The position numbers were made by a program, and so were the translations under genes. Positions 55,032 to 62,874 of a DNA stretch of 64,000 nt are shown piece after piece. The stretch's first letter is position 1. Every line of letters starts with the position of its first letter. Origin of the DNA: an uncultured Roseibium sp. (GTDB taxonomy: Bacteria; Pseudomonadota; Alphaproteobacteria; Rhizobiales; Stappiaceae); assembly GCF_947496995.1 (NCBI RefSeq), contig NZ_CANMFD010000001.1:1546692-1610691 (forward strand), given 5' to 3'. Under the pieces are notes generated by a model. The model was not told where the DNA came from, ran no database searches, and worked only from the letters and a program-made list of their open reading frames with translations.

Positions 55032-55655
55032 GCGCGCCCCGCTGGCTGTCTCGATCTTCTGCCGGCTTCCCGGCGGCAGGCGCATCCAGGTGCCCTGCTC
55101 GTAGCGCCCGTCCTTGTCCTCGAAGCTGCCTTCGACGACGAAGTACTCTGCTCCTCCGGGAAAGTCCTGTTCCGCGAAGCGTGTCCCGCGCTCCCAATCG
55201 AGCATTACGACTTCCTCGTCCGGGCGCACGTGAAGCGGCAGGATGCTCTCGCCGGGCCGGCCGGCCTGCCAGCCGGTCGGGTCAAGCGTGTTGACCCTCA
55301 CGAATGTATCGTCGTCCGGGCGCATTTGGCGCAGCTTGACGAGAATGACGGCTCCCGGTTCGCTGGAGGGCACGTGATGTGAACCGGGTGGATTGCGCAC
55401 ATACATGCCTTTGGGAAAGTCTCCGGTCTCGTCTGAAAATACCCCGTCGAGAACCAGAAATTCCTCACCCAGATCATGGTTGTGGCTGGAAAAGGCGGAT
55501 CCTGGCGCATACCGCACCAGGCTGGTTGCCCGGGCCACTTCTTCACCGTCCCTTTCCAGCATGCGCCGTTCTACCCCTGCCATGGGAGAGGGCACCCAAT
55601 CGAGTTCGGTGCTGTCGACAACGACACGCTGTGTCAGGTCCGCATGAATTTTCAT
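54990..55655 (-). CDS. ChrR-like double-cupin protein
   Basis: A 221-residue protein made of two cupin repeats (~20-110 and ~120-215). Metal-binding residues lie in SSHNHDLGEEFLVLDG in the first; the second has AEYFVVEG with weaker ligands. It resembles the cupin half of ChrR anti-sigma factors but lacks the N-terminal zinc anti-sigma domain, and no sigma factor is adjacent. It could be a dioxygenase or an isomerase. GGGAGAG precedes ATG 55655. The 3' ends of this gene and the DUF2867 gene overlap. Confidence 0.78.
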   Translation of the reverse strand: MKIHADLTQRVVVDSTELDWVPSPMAGVERRMLERDGEEVARATSLVRYAPGSAFSSHNHDLGEEFLVLDGVFSDETGDFPKGMYVRNPPGSHHVPSSEPGAVILVKLRQMRPDDDTFVRVNTLDPTGWQAGRPGESILPLHVRPDEEVVMLDWERGTRFAEQDFPGGAEYFVVEGSFEDKDGRYEQGTWMRLPPGSRQKIETASGARLWRKTGHLDTPDR

Positions 55656-55928
55656 TCTGTCTCTCCCGTTCCAGAATACTTATAAGCCATCTGAAAAGTC
55701 CTGTTTCCAGAAATGGTGTGCCGGACCGGTAAATGAAGTAAAAAGCTCTGAATTGCCGTTCGAAGTGGGCTGGGCCTTGCTTGCCGACCGGTGGATTTCC
55801 GGGAAAACCTGGATATGCGGCGCCGGCAGCTTTGCATGAGGCGAGGAATCATGCTGACTACCGCACTGCACGAATTCACATGACGGAGTTTTCGCCGCAC
55901 GGCGCAAGGCCGTGCCAGAAGTGGTTGC

Positions 55929-57404
55929 ATGACGGTACAGATTGACATCGGAGAATTGACAAGCGGCGCGCGGGCCGGGCTCGACCTTGAAGAGCTTCTG
56001 GCCACGCGGCTTCTGGTACAGGGCAATTCAGGCTCGGGAAAATCGCATCTGTTGCGGCGTCTTCTGGAACAGTCCGCCAATTGGGTGCAGCAGGCGATCA
56101 TCGATCCGGAAGGCGATTTCGTCTCGCTGGCCGACAAGTTCGGACATGTGGTGGTCGATGCCGTGGGCACGGAAAAAGACCTGCAGATGATCGCCGCCAG
56201 GGTCCGCCAGCACCGGGTCTCGGTCGTGCTGAACCTGGAAGGGCTCGATGCCGACCGCCAGATGAAAGCCGCGGCCACGTTTCTGGACGGGCTTTTCGAT
56301 GCGGATCGGGACCTGTGGTATCCGATGGTCGTGGTTGTGGACGAGGCGCAGCTTTTTGCCCCCTCCGCCGCCGGCGAGGTGACCGAGGAAGCCCGGCGAC
56401 GCTCGCTCGGCGCCATGACGAACCTGATGTGCCGTGGCCGCAAGCGCGGCCTTGCCGGCATTATCGCGACGCAGCGTCTGGCGAAGCTCGCCAAGAACGT
56501 CGCCGCCGAAGCGTCGAACTTCCTGATGGGCCGGACCTTCCTTGATATCGACATGGCCCGCGCGGCGGACCTGCTCGGCATGGAGCGCCGTCAGGCGGAA
56601 AGCTTCCGTAATCTCGACCGCGGTCATTTCATCGCTCTCGGCCCGGCGCTCTCCCGGCGGCCAGTGCCGGTCAAGATCGGTCCCGTCGAGACGATGGGCC
56701 GGGGTGGCAGCCCGAAGCTGATGCCCTTGCCGGAGCAGCCCAAACAGGATGCGATGGATCTCATTTTCACGCCTGGCACCGACGAAGTGCAGCCGGTCCG
56801 CCAGCGTTTCGCCGAGCCTGTGATGTCGACGGGCGAGGTTCTCGACCAGCTTTCGAGCGCGCAAAGGGCAGGGGAAGAGGCAGAACCTCAGGCGGAAAGC
56901 CTTCTGGACTTCGGTGAGCGGGAAGAGAAGATTGCCGGGATCATCGCGGAAATCCTCAGCGAAGAAGACGCCGCCTTTCAGCCGATCGCAACGCTCTATC
57001 AGGACTTCCAGGTCCGCTGCCGGATTGCCAAACTGCCCGGCGGTGCGCCCGATCTTCAGGTTTTCCGCGAAAAGCTCTCCGTCGCCCGGGCGGGCGTCGA
57101 AAAAGGCGAGATGGATGACGGTGCCTGGGCGCAGGCCGAACTGATCGCCGCCGAATTGCCTCAGGACATGCGTGGCGTTTACCTGCTGCTTGCCAAGGCA
57201 GCGCTCGGCAAGGCGGCTTGTCCCGGCAACCTGGAAATCGCCACCGCCTATGGCACCCGCTCCCCCGGCCGGGCGCGCTGGCTTCTGAGCCATATGGAAG
57301 AGCGCGGCTTTCTCGTCTGCGCCACCGACCTGCGCGGCAATCGCATCGTGACCCTCACGGACCTCGGCTGGCAGACCGCGCCGGGCGACGAGGCTGCGGC
57401 TTAG
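55929..57404 (+). CDS. HerA-like/DUF87 ATPase with C-terminal winged helix
   Basis: A 491-residue P-loop ATPase of the HerA-FtsK superfamily. Walker A is GNSGSGKSH (~33-41), Walker B is VVVVDEAQLF, and an arginine-rich segment CRGRKRGLAG follows. FtsK/HerA proteins pump DNA as hexamers. The C-terminus (~395-485) looks like a winged helix that could bind DNA. No NurA nuclease, toxin or defence partner is adjacent, so the role is open. The ribosome site before ATG 55929 is weak. Confidence 0.8.
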   Translation: MTVQIDIGELTSGARAGLDLEELLATRLLVQGNSGSGKSHLLRRLLEQSANWVQQAIIDPEGDFVSLADKFGHVVVDAVGTEKDLQMIAARVRQHRVSVVLNLEGLDADRQMKAAATFLDGLFDADRDLWYPMVVVVDEAQLFAPSAAGEVTEEARRRSLGAMTNLMCRGRKRGLAGIIATQRLAKLAKNVAAEASNFLMGRTFLDIDMARAADLLGMERRQAESFRNLDRGHFIALGPALSRRPVPVKIGPVETMGRGGSPKLMPLPEQPKQDAMDLIFTPGTDEVQPVRQRFAEPVMSTGEVLDQLSSAQRAGEEAEPQAESLLDFGEREEKIAGIIAEILSEEDAAFQPIATLYQDFQVRCRIAKLPGGAPDLQVFREKLSVARAGVEKGEMDDGAWAQAELIAAELPQDMRGVYLLLAKAALGKAACPGNLEIATAYGTRSPGRARWLLSHMEERGFLVCATDLRGNRIVTLTDLGWQTAPGDEAAA

Positions 57405-57434
57405 TTCCTGCCTGTTTTTTCGTGATTTGAAGTG

Positions 57435-57836
57435 TCAGGGGAGCTCGTCGAAAGACGGAACGGTTTCCAGATCGTGATCCCAATCCGCCCGGCTGGCCGT
57501 AAAGATATGTGCGTTGGGCTTCATCGCAACCGGAGTCGTCAGGCAGCCTGCCGGAACCACCAGCCCCGTACCGCTTGCACTTTCCCTGGGAAGTGCGCAG
57601 CCACAGGTCGAACAGAAACTCTTGCCGAAGCGGGTGTCCGGCAGACGATAGACCTTGACGTTTTCTCGGCCGGAAACCCAATCGATTGTGCCATCGGGCG
57701 AGAACAGGTTGGAGGCATGCGCCGATCCGCTGGATTGCCTGCACCGGGAGCAATGGCACAGGAAGAAACCCTCGAATGCGCCGTTGATACGGAACTTTAC
57801 TGCGCCACAAAGACAGGAACCGGAATGTGCGGTCAT
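57435..57836 (-). CDS. GFA-family (CENP-V/GFA) zinc protein
   Basis: A 133-residue protein. The zinc ligands are in GSCLCGAV, CHCSRC and CSTCGC, the standard GFA pattern. The family is named after glutathione-dependent formaldehyde-activating enzyme, but most members have unknown substrates. I chose ATG 57836; a TTG three codons upstream is possible. It is a single gene, convergent with the HerA-like gene, 30 bp away. Confidence 0.87.
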   Translation of the reverse strand: MTAHSGSCLCGAVKFRINGAFEGFFLCHCSRCRQSSGSAHASNLFSPDGTIDWVSGRENVKVYRLPDTRFGKSFCSTCGCALPRESASGTGLVVPAGCLTTPVAMKPNAHIFTASRADWDHDLETVPSFDELP

Positions 57837-57900
57837 GGTCGTCAACCCTGCGTTTGGAAAGGGCCATGATCTAACACGGCACCGTCACTTCGCCAATCGA

Positions 57901-58206
57901 TCAGATCGCCGGCCGCATCCGCCGCGTGTGCATCACCACGTTCACGGGTTTGGACGTCAAAAGGTAGTCGAGCTGCGACAATTCCAGCGTCAGACTGTCG
58001 ATCGTGCGGGTCAGGACGCTTTCAAGATAGCTGCCCGCTGGAGACCGCTCACGGATGTCGATGGCGCGGTCGCGCGCCTTGCGCAGGTATTGTGTCATGG
58101 TGCGTACGTCTTCCGGCGTGACATCCGTCTCCCGCGCCTCCGGTGAGGGGGAGGATGACGACAGCGCCACAGAAGACTGCTCAAGAGTGGGGTCGGCCAG
58201 CCGCAT
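57901..58206 (-). CDS. Small hypothetical protein upstream of hmgA
   Basis: A 101-residue protein of unknown function. The N-terminal third is Ser/Pro-rich and probably disordered. Residues ~30-100 are helical and charged (TPEDVRTMTQYLRKARDRAI). ATG 58206 has GAGG upstream; a TTG four codons earlier is less likely. It is divergent from hmgA and could be involved in its control, but no DNA-binding motif is evident. Confidence 0.6.
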   Translation of the reverse strand: MRLADPTLEQSSVALSSSSPSPEARETDVTPEDVRTMTQYLRKARDRAIDIRERSPAGSYLESVLTRTIDSLTLELSQLDYLLTSKPVNVVMHTRRMRPAI

Positions 58207-58412
58207 CGGAAACCTCAAATGTTCATGTTATGTTCTTGTTTGTATCAGTCTGTTGCCCTTGGTGCAAGCCGGATTCCGCTTCAACGGGAAAGTCGGGTGC
58301 CAACAGAGTTGGTTCTTCTCTGAAGATTCCTGGAGCGAATCCAGAAAGTTCAAGTTTCATAATGCGTTAGCATCCAAGCGGGAACACAACGGAGAGCTGG
58401 GCTGAAACCGTC

Positions 58413-58448
58413 TTGACGATCAAAAGGCAAAAAGTTACATCTGTAACT
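58413..58448 (+). promoter_or_regulatory. hmgA promoter with 16-bp palindromic operator
   Basis: The perfect palindrome AGTTACA-TC-TGTAACT (58433-58448) lies 28 bp before the hmgA ATG. It overlaps a candidate -10 (TACATC) placed 17 bp after TTGACG (58413-58418). A dimeric repressor of MarR, GntR or IclR type at this site would block the operon. The regulator is not in the window. Confidence 0.6.
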
Positions 58449-58476
58449 AATTATTTCTCCGGACCGGGAGGACATC

Positions 58477-59862
58477 ATGGACCAGAGAACGGACAGCAGT
58501 CCCTACCACGTGAACAGCCGCCGCAACGCGCCGGATCTGGGTTATATGCCGGGCTTCGGCAATGACTTCGAGACCGAGGCCCTGCCGGGTGCGCTGCCAC
58601 AGGGCATGAACAGCCCTCAGAAATGCGCCTATGGTCTTTACGGCGAACAGCTTTCCGGCACGGCCTTCACCGCGCCTTCCCATCAGAACGAGCGCACCTG
58701 GTGTTACCGCATCCGCCCGTCGGTCAGGCACACCAGCCGGTTCAGGAAGATCGACCTGCCGTTCTGGAAATCGGCTCCGAATATCTGTGAGGATGTGATT
58801 TCGCTCGGCCAGTACCGCTGGGATCCGGTGCCGCATTCCGGGCTGGAGCTGACCTGGCTAACCGGCATGCACACCATGACGACGGCGGGCGATGTGAATA
58901 CCCAGGTCGGCATGGCGAGCCATATCTATCTGGTCACGAAGTCCATGGAGGACGAATATTTCTACTCCGCCGACAGTGAGCTTCTGGTCGTGCCGCAGGA
59001 AGGTGTCCTGCGGTTTTGCACCGAACTCGGCGTGATCGAGCTGGAGCCCGGAGAGATCGCAATCCTGCCGCGCGGACTGGTCTACCGGGTCGAGGTGATC
59101 GAGGGACCGGCCCGCGGGTTCGTCTGCGAAAACTACGGCCAGAAGTTCGAATTGCCGGGCAGGGGACCTATCGGGGCCAACTGCATGGCCAATCGCCGGG
59201 ATTTCAAGACCCCGGTCGCTCATTTCGAGGACCGCGAGGTGCCGTCCACTGTCACGGTGAAATGGTGCGGCGGGTTCCACGAAACGAAGATTGGCCACTC
59301 GCCGCTGGACGTGGTCGCATGGCACGGAAATTACGCGCCCTGCAAGTATGATCTCAGCACCTATTGCCCGATAGGCGCGGTCCTGTTCGATCATCCCGAT
59401 CCGTCCATCTTCACGGTGCTGACCGCGCCTTCCGGCGTTCCGGGAACCGCCAATATCGATTTCGTGCTGTTCCGCGAGCGCTGGATGGTTGCGGAAAATA
59501 CCTTCCGTCCGCCCTGGTATCACAAGAACATCATGTCCGAGCTGATGGGCAACATCTACGGACAGTATGACGCCAAGCCGCAGGGCTTCGTGCCCGGCGG
59601 CATGAGCCTGCACAACATGATGCTGCCGCACGGTCCCGACAAGAATGCCTTTGAAGGAGCCTCCAATGCGGACCTGAAGGCGGAAAAGCTCGACAATACG
59701 ATGTCCTTCATGTTCGAAACCCGGTTTCCGCAGCAACTGACCGAGTTCGCCGCGAAGGAAGCACCCCTGCAGGACGACTACATCGACTGCTGGAACACGC
59801 TGGAGAAAAGATTCGACGGCACTCCGGAAGGAACCTGGGAGAAGCCCGGGAAAAAGGAATGA
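58477..59862 (+). CDS. hmgA: Homogentisate 1,2-dioxygenase
   Basis: A 461-residue iron(II) ring-cleaving dioxygenase converting homogentisate to maleylacetoacetate in tyrosine/phenylalanine catabolism. Fe ligands lie in [12 protein letters not shown] (His and Glu) and LPHGPDK (His). The N-terminus [20 protein letters not shown] is conserved in the family. Length is normal. GGGAGGAC precedes ATG 58477. It is the first gene of a catabolic operon with fah, an MBL-fold gene, a DinB gene and an FAD monooxygenase. Confidence 0.98.
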   Translation: MDQRTDSSPYHVNSRRNAPDLGYMPGFGNDFETEALPGALPQGMNSPQKCAYGLYGEQLSGTAFTAPSHQNERTWCYRIRPSVRHTSRFRKIDLPFWKSAPNICEDVISLGQYRWDPVPHSGLELTWLTGMHTMTTAGDVNTQVGMASHIYLVTKSMEDEYFYSADSELLVVPQEGVLRFCTELGVIELEPGEIAILPRGLVYRVEVIEGPARGFVCENYGQKFELPGRGPIGANCMANRRDFKTPVAHFEDREVPSTVTVKWCGGFHETKIGHSPLDVVAWHGNYAPCKYDLSTYCPIGAVLFDHPDPSIFTVLTAPSGVPGTANIDFVLFRERWMVAENTFRPPWYHKNIMSELMGNIYGQYDAKPQGFVPGGMSLHNMMLPHGPDKNAFEGASNADLKAEKLDNTMSFMFETRFPQQLTEFAAKEAPLQDDYIDCWNTLEKRFDGTPEGTWEKPGKKE

Positions 59863-59937
59863 GCGGGTTATAAACCTCGGCAAGGGAAGACCGCCTGGTC
59901 CTTTCCGGTTTGCTGGCACCGCTCGGATTTCCGGCGC

Positions 59938-60135
59938 TTGCGGACTTCGCCTGAGACTGCGATCTTCTGGTTTGTGAGGCCTCGCCGGAAGCGGGAGAAG
60001 ATCCTCGCAGGAACCGGTAACGGGGCGCGTCTTCGCCGGCACTTTCCAGTGGAACTGCCGGTCTTTGATGAAACGGATTTGCTGAAGGCGACGGACGCCT
60101 TTGCGGGAGAAACCATCGTCAGCCTCGAAGGTTGA
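59938..60135 (+). CDS. Doubtful 65-residue frame between hmgA and fah
   Basis: An Arg/Lys-rich N-terminus (RPRRKREKILAG) is followed by an acidic end (DETDLLKATDAFAG). It has no recognised family and no clear ribosome site, and it fills the 298-bp hmgA-fah gap. It may be a decayed fragment or noise. I record it because the gap is otherwise empty inside a compact operon. Confidence 0.2.
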   Translation: MRTSPETAIFWFVRPRRKREKILAGTGNGARLRRHFPVELPVFDETDLLKATDAFAGETIVSLEG

Positions 60136-60160
60136 CGATCACAGGAAGCGGATCGCACAC

Positions 60161-61189
60161 ATGAAACTGGCAACGCTCAAGGACGGCAGCCGAGACGGCA
60201 GGCTGGTGGTGGTCAATGACAGGCTCACCTGGTGCACCGAGGCGGGCCATATCGCCCCAACTCTGCAGGCGGCCCTGGACGATTGGGACCAGGTGGCGCC
60301 GAAACTGCAGCTGTTGTCCGAAAGCCTTTCCCATGAAGCGGTGCCGATGATCCGCTTTCACGAGCATGAGGCTCTCTCGCCTTTGCCGCGCGCCTACCAG
60401 TGGGCGGACGGCTCGGCCTATGTCAATCACGTCGAACTCGTGCGCAAGGCGCGCGGCGCCAATATGCCCGACACCTTCTGGACAGATCCGCTGATGTATC
60501 AGGGCGGATCCGACACGTTCCTGGCTCCGCGCGATCCGGTCAGGATGCGCGACGAGGCCTGGGGCATCGACATGGAAGGCGAGATCGCCGTCATCACCGG
60601 CGACGTGCCGATGGGCGTCGGCCCGGCAGACGCCCGCGAGGCCATCCGGCTCGTCCTTCTGGTCAATGACGTCTCCCTGCGCGGACTGATCCCGGGCGAG
60701 CTTTCCAAGGGCTTCGGCTTCTTCCAGTCCAAGCCGTCCTCCGCCTTCTCGCCGGTCGCCGTGACACCGGACGAACTCGGCGATGCCTGGAAGGGCGGCA
60801 AGCTGCATCTGCCGCTGCAAGTCGACCTTAATGGCGCACCTTTCGGCCGCGCGAACGCCGGCATCGACATGACCTTCGACTTCGGCGACCTGATCGCACA
60901 TGCCGCCAGAACGCGCAGTCTGTCAGCCGGAACGATCATCGGTTCCGGCACGGTTTCCAACAAGCTCGATGGCGGCCCCGGAAAACCGCTGGACCAGGGC
61001 GGCGCGGGCTACTCCTGCATTGCCGAGCAGCGGGTCGTGGAAACCCTCCTGGAGGGCGAGGCCAAAACCCCGTTCCTGAAATTCGGCGATACGGTGCGCA
61101 TCGAGATGCTGGACGGCGACGGCCATTCGATTTTCGGAGCGATCGAGCAGACGGTTGAAAAAATTGAGGCGTTGGACCCCCACCCCTAA
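60161..61189 (+). CDS. fah: Fumarylacetoacetate hydrolase family protein
   Basis: A 342-residue FAH-fold hydrolase. The metal-binding acidic cluster is in WGIDMEGEIAVITGDV, and the active-site region continues in FGFFQSKPSSAFSPVAVTP. It cleaves fumarylacetoacetate to fumarate and acetoacetate, the last step of the homogentisate pathway. ATG 60161 follows CAGGAAGCGG; a 20-codon longer frame is unlikely. The final codons (Asp-Pro-His-Pro-stop) lie inside a 39-bp inverted repeat, so the repeat supplies the stop. A maleylacetoacetate isomerase gene is not seen in the window. Confidence 0.92.
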   Translation: MKLATLKDGSRDGRLVVVNDRLTWCTEAGHIAPTLQAALDDWDQVAPKLQLLSESLSHEAVPMIRFHEHEALSPLPRAYQWADGSAYVNHVELVRKARGANMPDTFWTDPLMYQGGSDTFLAPRDPVRMRDEAWGIDMEGEIAVITGDVPMGVGPADAREAIRLVLLVNDVSLRGLIPGELSKGFGFFQSKPSSAFSPVAVTPDELGDAWKGGKLHLPLQVDLNGAPFGRANAGIDMTFDFGDLIAHAARTRSLSAGTIIGSGTVSNKLDGGPGKPLDQGGAGYSCIAEQRVVETLLEGEAKTPFLKFGDTVRIEMLDGDGHSIFGAIEQTVEKIEALDPHP

Positions 61190-61334
61190 CCCCTCCCCAC
61201 AAGGGGGAGGGGGACTGACCTCGTTTCAGGTGAGACCCAGAAAACCAGTATTGTATTTTCAAGAAAGAACCTCACCGCCGGCAGGCTCTGCGTGATCCCC
61301 CTCCCCCTTGTGGGGAGGGGTTAGGGGTGGGGGT
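61176..61334. repeat. Perfect 39-bp inverted repeat overlapping the fah stop codon
   Basis: The arm at 61176-61214 begins ACCCCCACCCCTAACCCCTC, and 61296-61334 is its exact reverse complement. An 81-bp spacer separates them. Arm one contains the fah TAA (61187-61189). The element sits inside the hmgA operon, between fah and the MBL-fold gene, and could form a very stable RNA stem of 39 bp. Confidence 0.9.
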
Positions 61335-61372
61335 ACCACACAGAAGTCTTGTGACAGGCTCTAGGAGAACCG

Positions 61373-62323
61373 ATGACCAAAAAATTCGCATCCGCCGGAG
61401 ATATGACCGAGAAGGAAATCTCTTTCACGGAGATCGGCCGGGATCTGTGGGCTTTTACCGCCGAGGGCGATCCGAATTCCGGGGTCATCATCGGCGACGA
61501 CAGCGTGATGATCATCGAGGCGCAGGCAACGCCGCGTCTTGCCAGTAAGGTGATCGAGAAGGTGCGCTCGGTTACCGACAAGCCGATCACTCATCTGGCG
61601 CTGACCCATTATCACGCCGTGCGCGTGCTGGGCGCCTCCGCCTATGGCGCTCAGACCGTCATCATGAGTGAAAAGGCCCGCTCCATGGTCGCCGAGCGCG
61701 GCCAGGAAGACTGGGACAGCGAGTTCGCCCGCTTTCCGCGTCTCTTCCAGGGCCACGAGAGCATTCCGGGCCTGACCTGGCCGACGACCACCTTCAACGA
61801 CCGCATGACGGTCTACCTCGGCAAGCGCCGCATCGACCTGATGTTCCTCGGCCGCGCGCATACCGCCGGCGACATGGTGGTCTACGTGCCCGATGCCAAT
61901 GTGATGTTCACCGGCGACATCGTCGAATATCACTCGGCCTGCTACTGCGGCGACGGTCACTTCCACGACTGGCCGGGCACCGTGGAGCGCATCCGCAATT
62001 TCAATCTCGACGCCATCGCACCGGGCCGTGGTGACGCGCTCATCGGTCCGGACATGGTCAACGCGGCGCTTGATTCCACCCGGGATTTCGTCCGTTCGAC
62101 CTATCTGCCGGTCGCCCGTGTCGCCCTGCGCGGCGGTTCCCTGAAAGAAGCCTGGGATGCTTGCCGGGCGGCCTGCGACCCGAAATTCTCCGACTATGCG
62201 ATCTATGAACATTGCCTGCCGTTCAACGTCGCCCGTGCCTATGACGAGGCGCTCGACATCGATACGCCGCGCATCTGGACAGCCGAGCGCGATGCTCAGA
62301 TGTGGGCGGATCTGCAAGGCTAA
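61373..62323 (+). CDS. Metallo-beta-lactamase-fold protein with altered metal motif
   Basis: A 316-residue MBL-fold protein. The expected HxHxDH motif reads HYHAVR, so the Asp and last His of the second metal site are missing. The His in GRAHTAGD and Asp in FTGDIVEYH remain. It is likely mono-metallic or re-tasked. Its position in the homogentisate operon suggests hydrolysis of a pathway thioester, lactone or conjugate, but none is established. TAGGAGAACC precedes ATG 61373. It is followed 3 bp later by the DinB gene. Confidence 0.82.
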   Translation: MTKKFASAGDMTEKEISFTEIGRDLWAFTAEGDPNSGVIIGDDSVMIIEAQATPRLASKVIEKVRSVTDKPITHLALTHYHAVRVLGASAYGAQTVIMSEKARSMVAERGQEDWDSEFARFPRLFQGHESIPGLTWPTTTFNDRMTVYLGKRRIDLMFLGRAHTAGDMVVYVPDANVMFTGDIVEYHSACYCGDGHFHDWPGTVERIRNFNLDAIAPGRGDALIGPDMVNAALDSTRDFVRSTYLPVARVALRGGSLKEAWDACRAACDPKFSDYAIYEHCLPFNVARAYDEALDIDTPRIWTAERDAQMWADLQG

Positions 62324-62326
62324 CCG

Positions 62327-62851
62327 ATGAGCATTGCCCTTGAGCATCTGCGCCTGATGGCGCGCAACAATGCCTACGCCAACGACCGGCTTCTCGAGGC
62401 TTGCTGCAAACTCGATCAGGCAGAGTTTGCGGCCGAGCGCAGCGGCTTTTTTCCCTCGATCCGGGACACCCTCAATCATATTTGCGAGGTGGACCGCTAT
62501 TATCTCGATGCCCTGAAGGAAGAGGGGCGGGGCCGTTCGGTCTACGACGCGCCGCCCCTCGATACGGCAGCGGAGCTGAGAGCGGTTCAGCAGGGACTGG
62601 ACCGGTCGCTCATCTCCTTTTGCGACGATCTGCGGGAGGCGGATCTGGAGCGGGCTGTCGGACAGGACAGGGGCGAAAAGGGCCGGCATACCGAGACAAT
62701 CGGCGCAACGCTGCTGCATCTGTTCCAGCATCAGGTCCATCACCGCGGCCAGGTTCACGCCATGCTGGCCGGCACGAGTGTCTCGCCGCCGCAACTGGAT
62801 GAGTTCTTTCTGAAATTCGAGCGCCATCCGGCGGCCGAAAGATATCTGTGA
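62327..62851 (+). CDS. DinB/YfiT-type metalloenzyme-fold protein
   Basis: A 174-residue four-helix protein. The metal-binding His set is in NHICEVD (helix 2) and HQVHHRGQVH (helix 4), the DinB signature. The superfamily includes mycothiol- or glutathione-dependent isomerases such as maleylpyruvate isomerase. Since no classical maleylacetoacetate isomerase (GST-type) is visible, this gene is a reasonable candidate for that step. That is an inference. The MBL-fold gene ends 3 bp upstream, so the two are tightly coupled. Confidence 0.85.
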   Translation: MSIALEHLRLMARNNAYANDRLLEACCKLDQAEFAAERSGFFPSIRDTLNHICEVDRYYLDALKEEGRGRSVYDAPPLDTAAELRAVQQGLDRSLISFCDDLREADLERAVGQDRGEKGRHTETIGATLLHLFQHQVHHRGQVHAMLAGTSVSPPQLDEFFLKFERHPAAERYL

Positions 62852-62874
62852 CGCGGGAGCCGGGAGGAGAGCCT

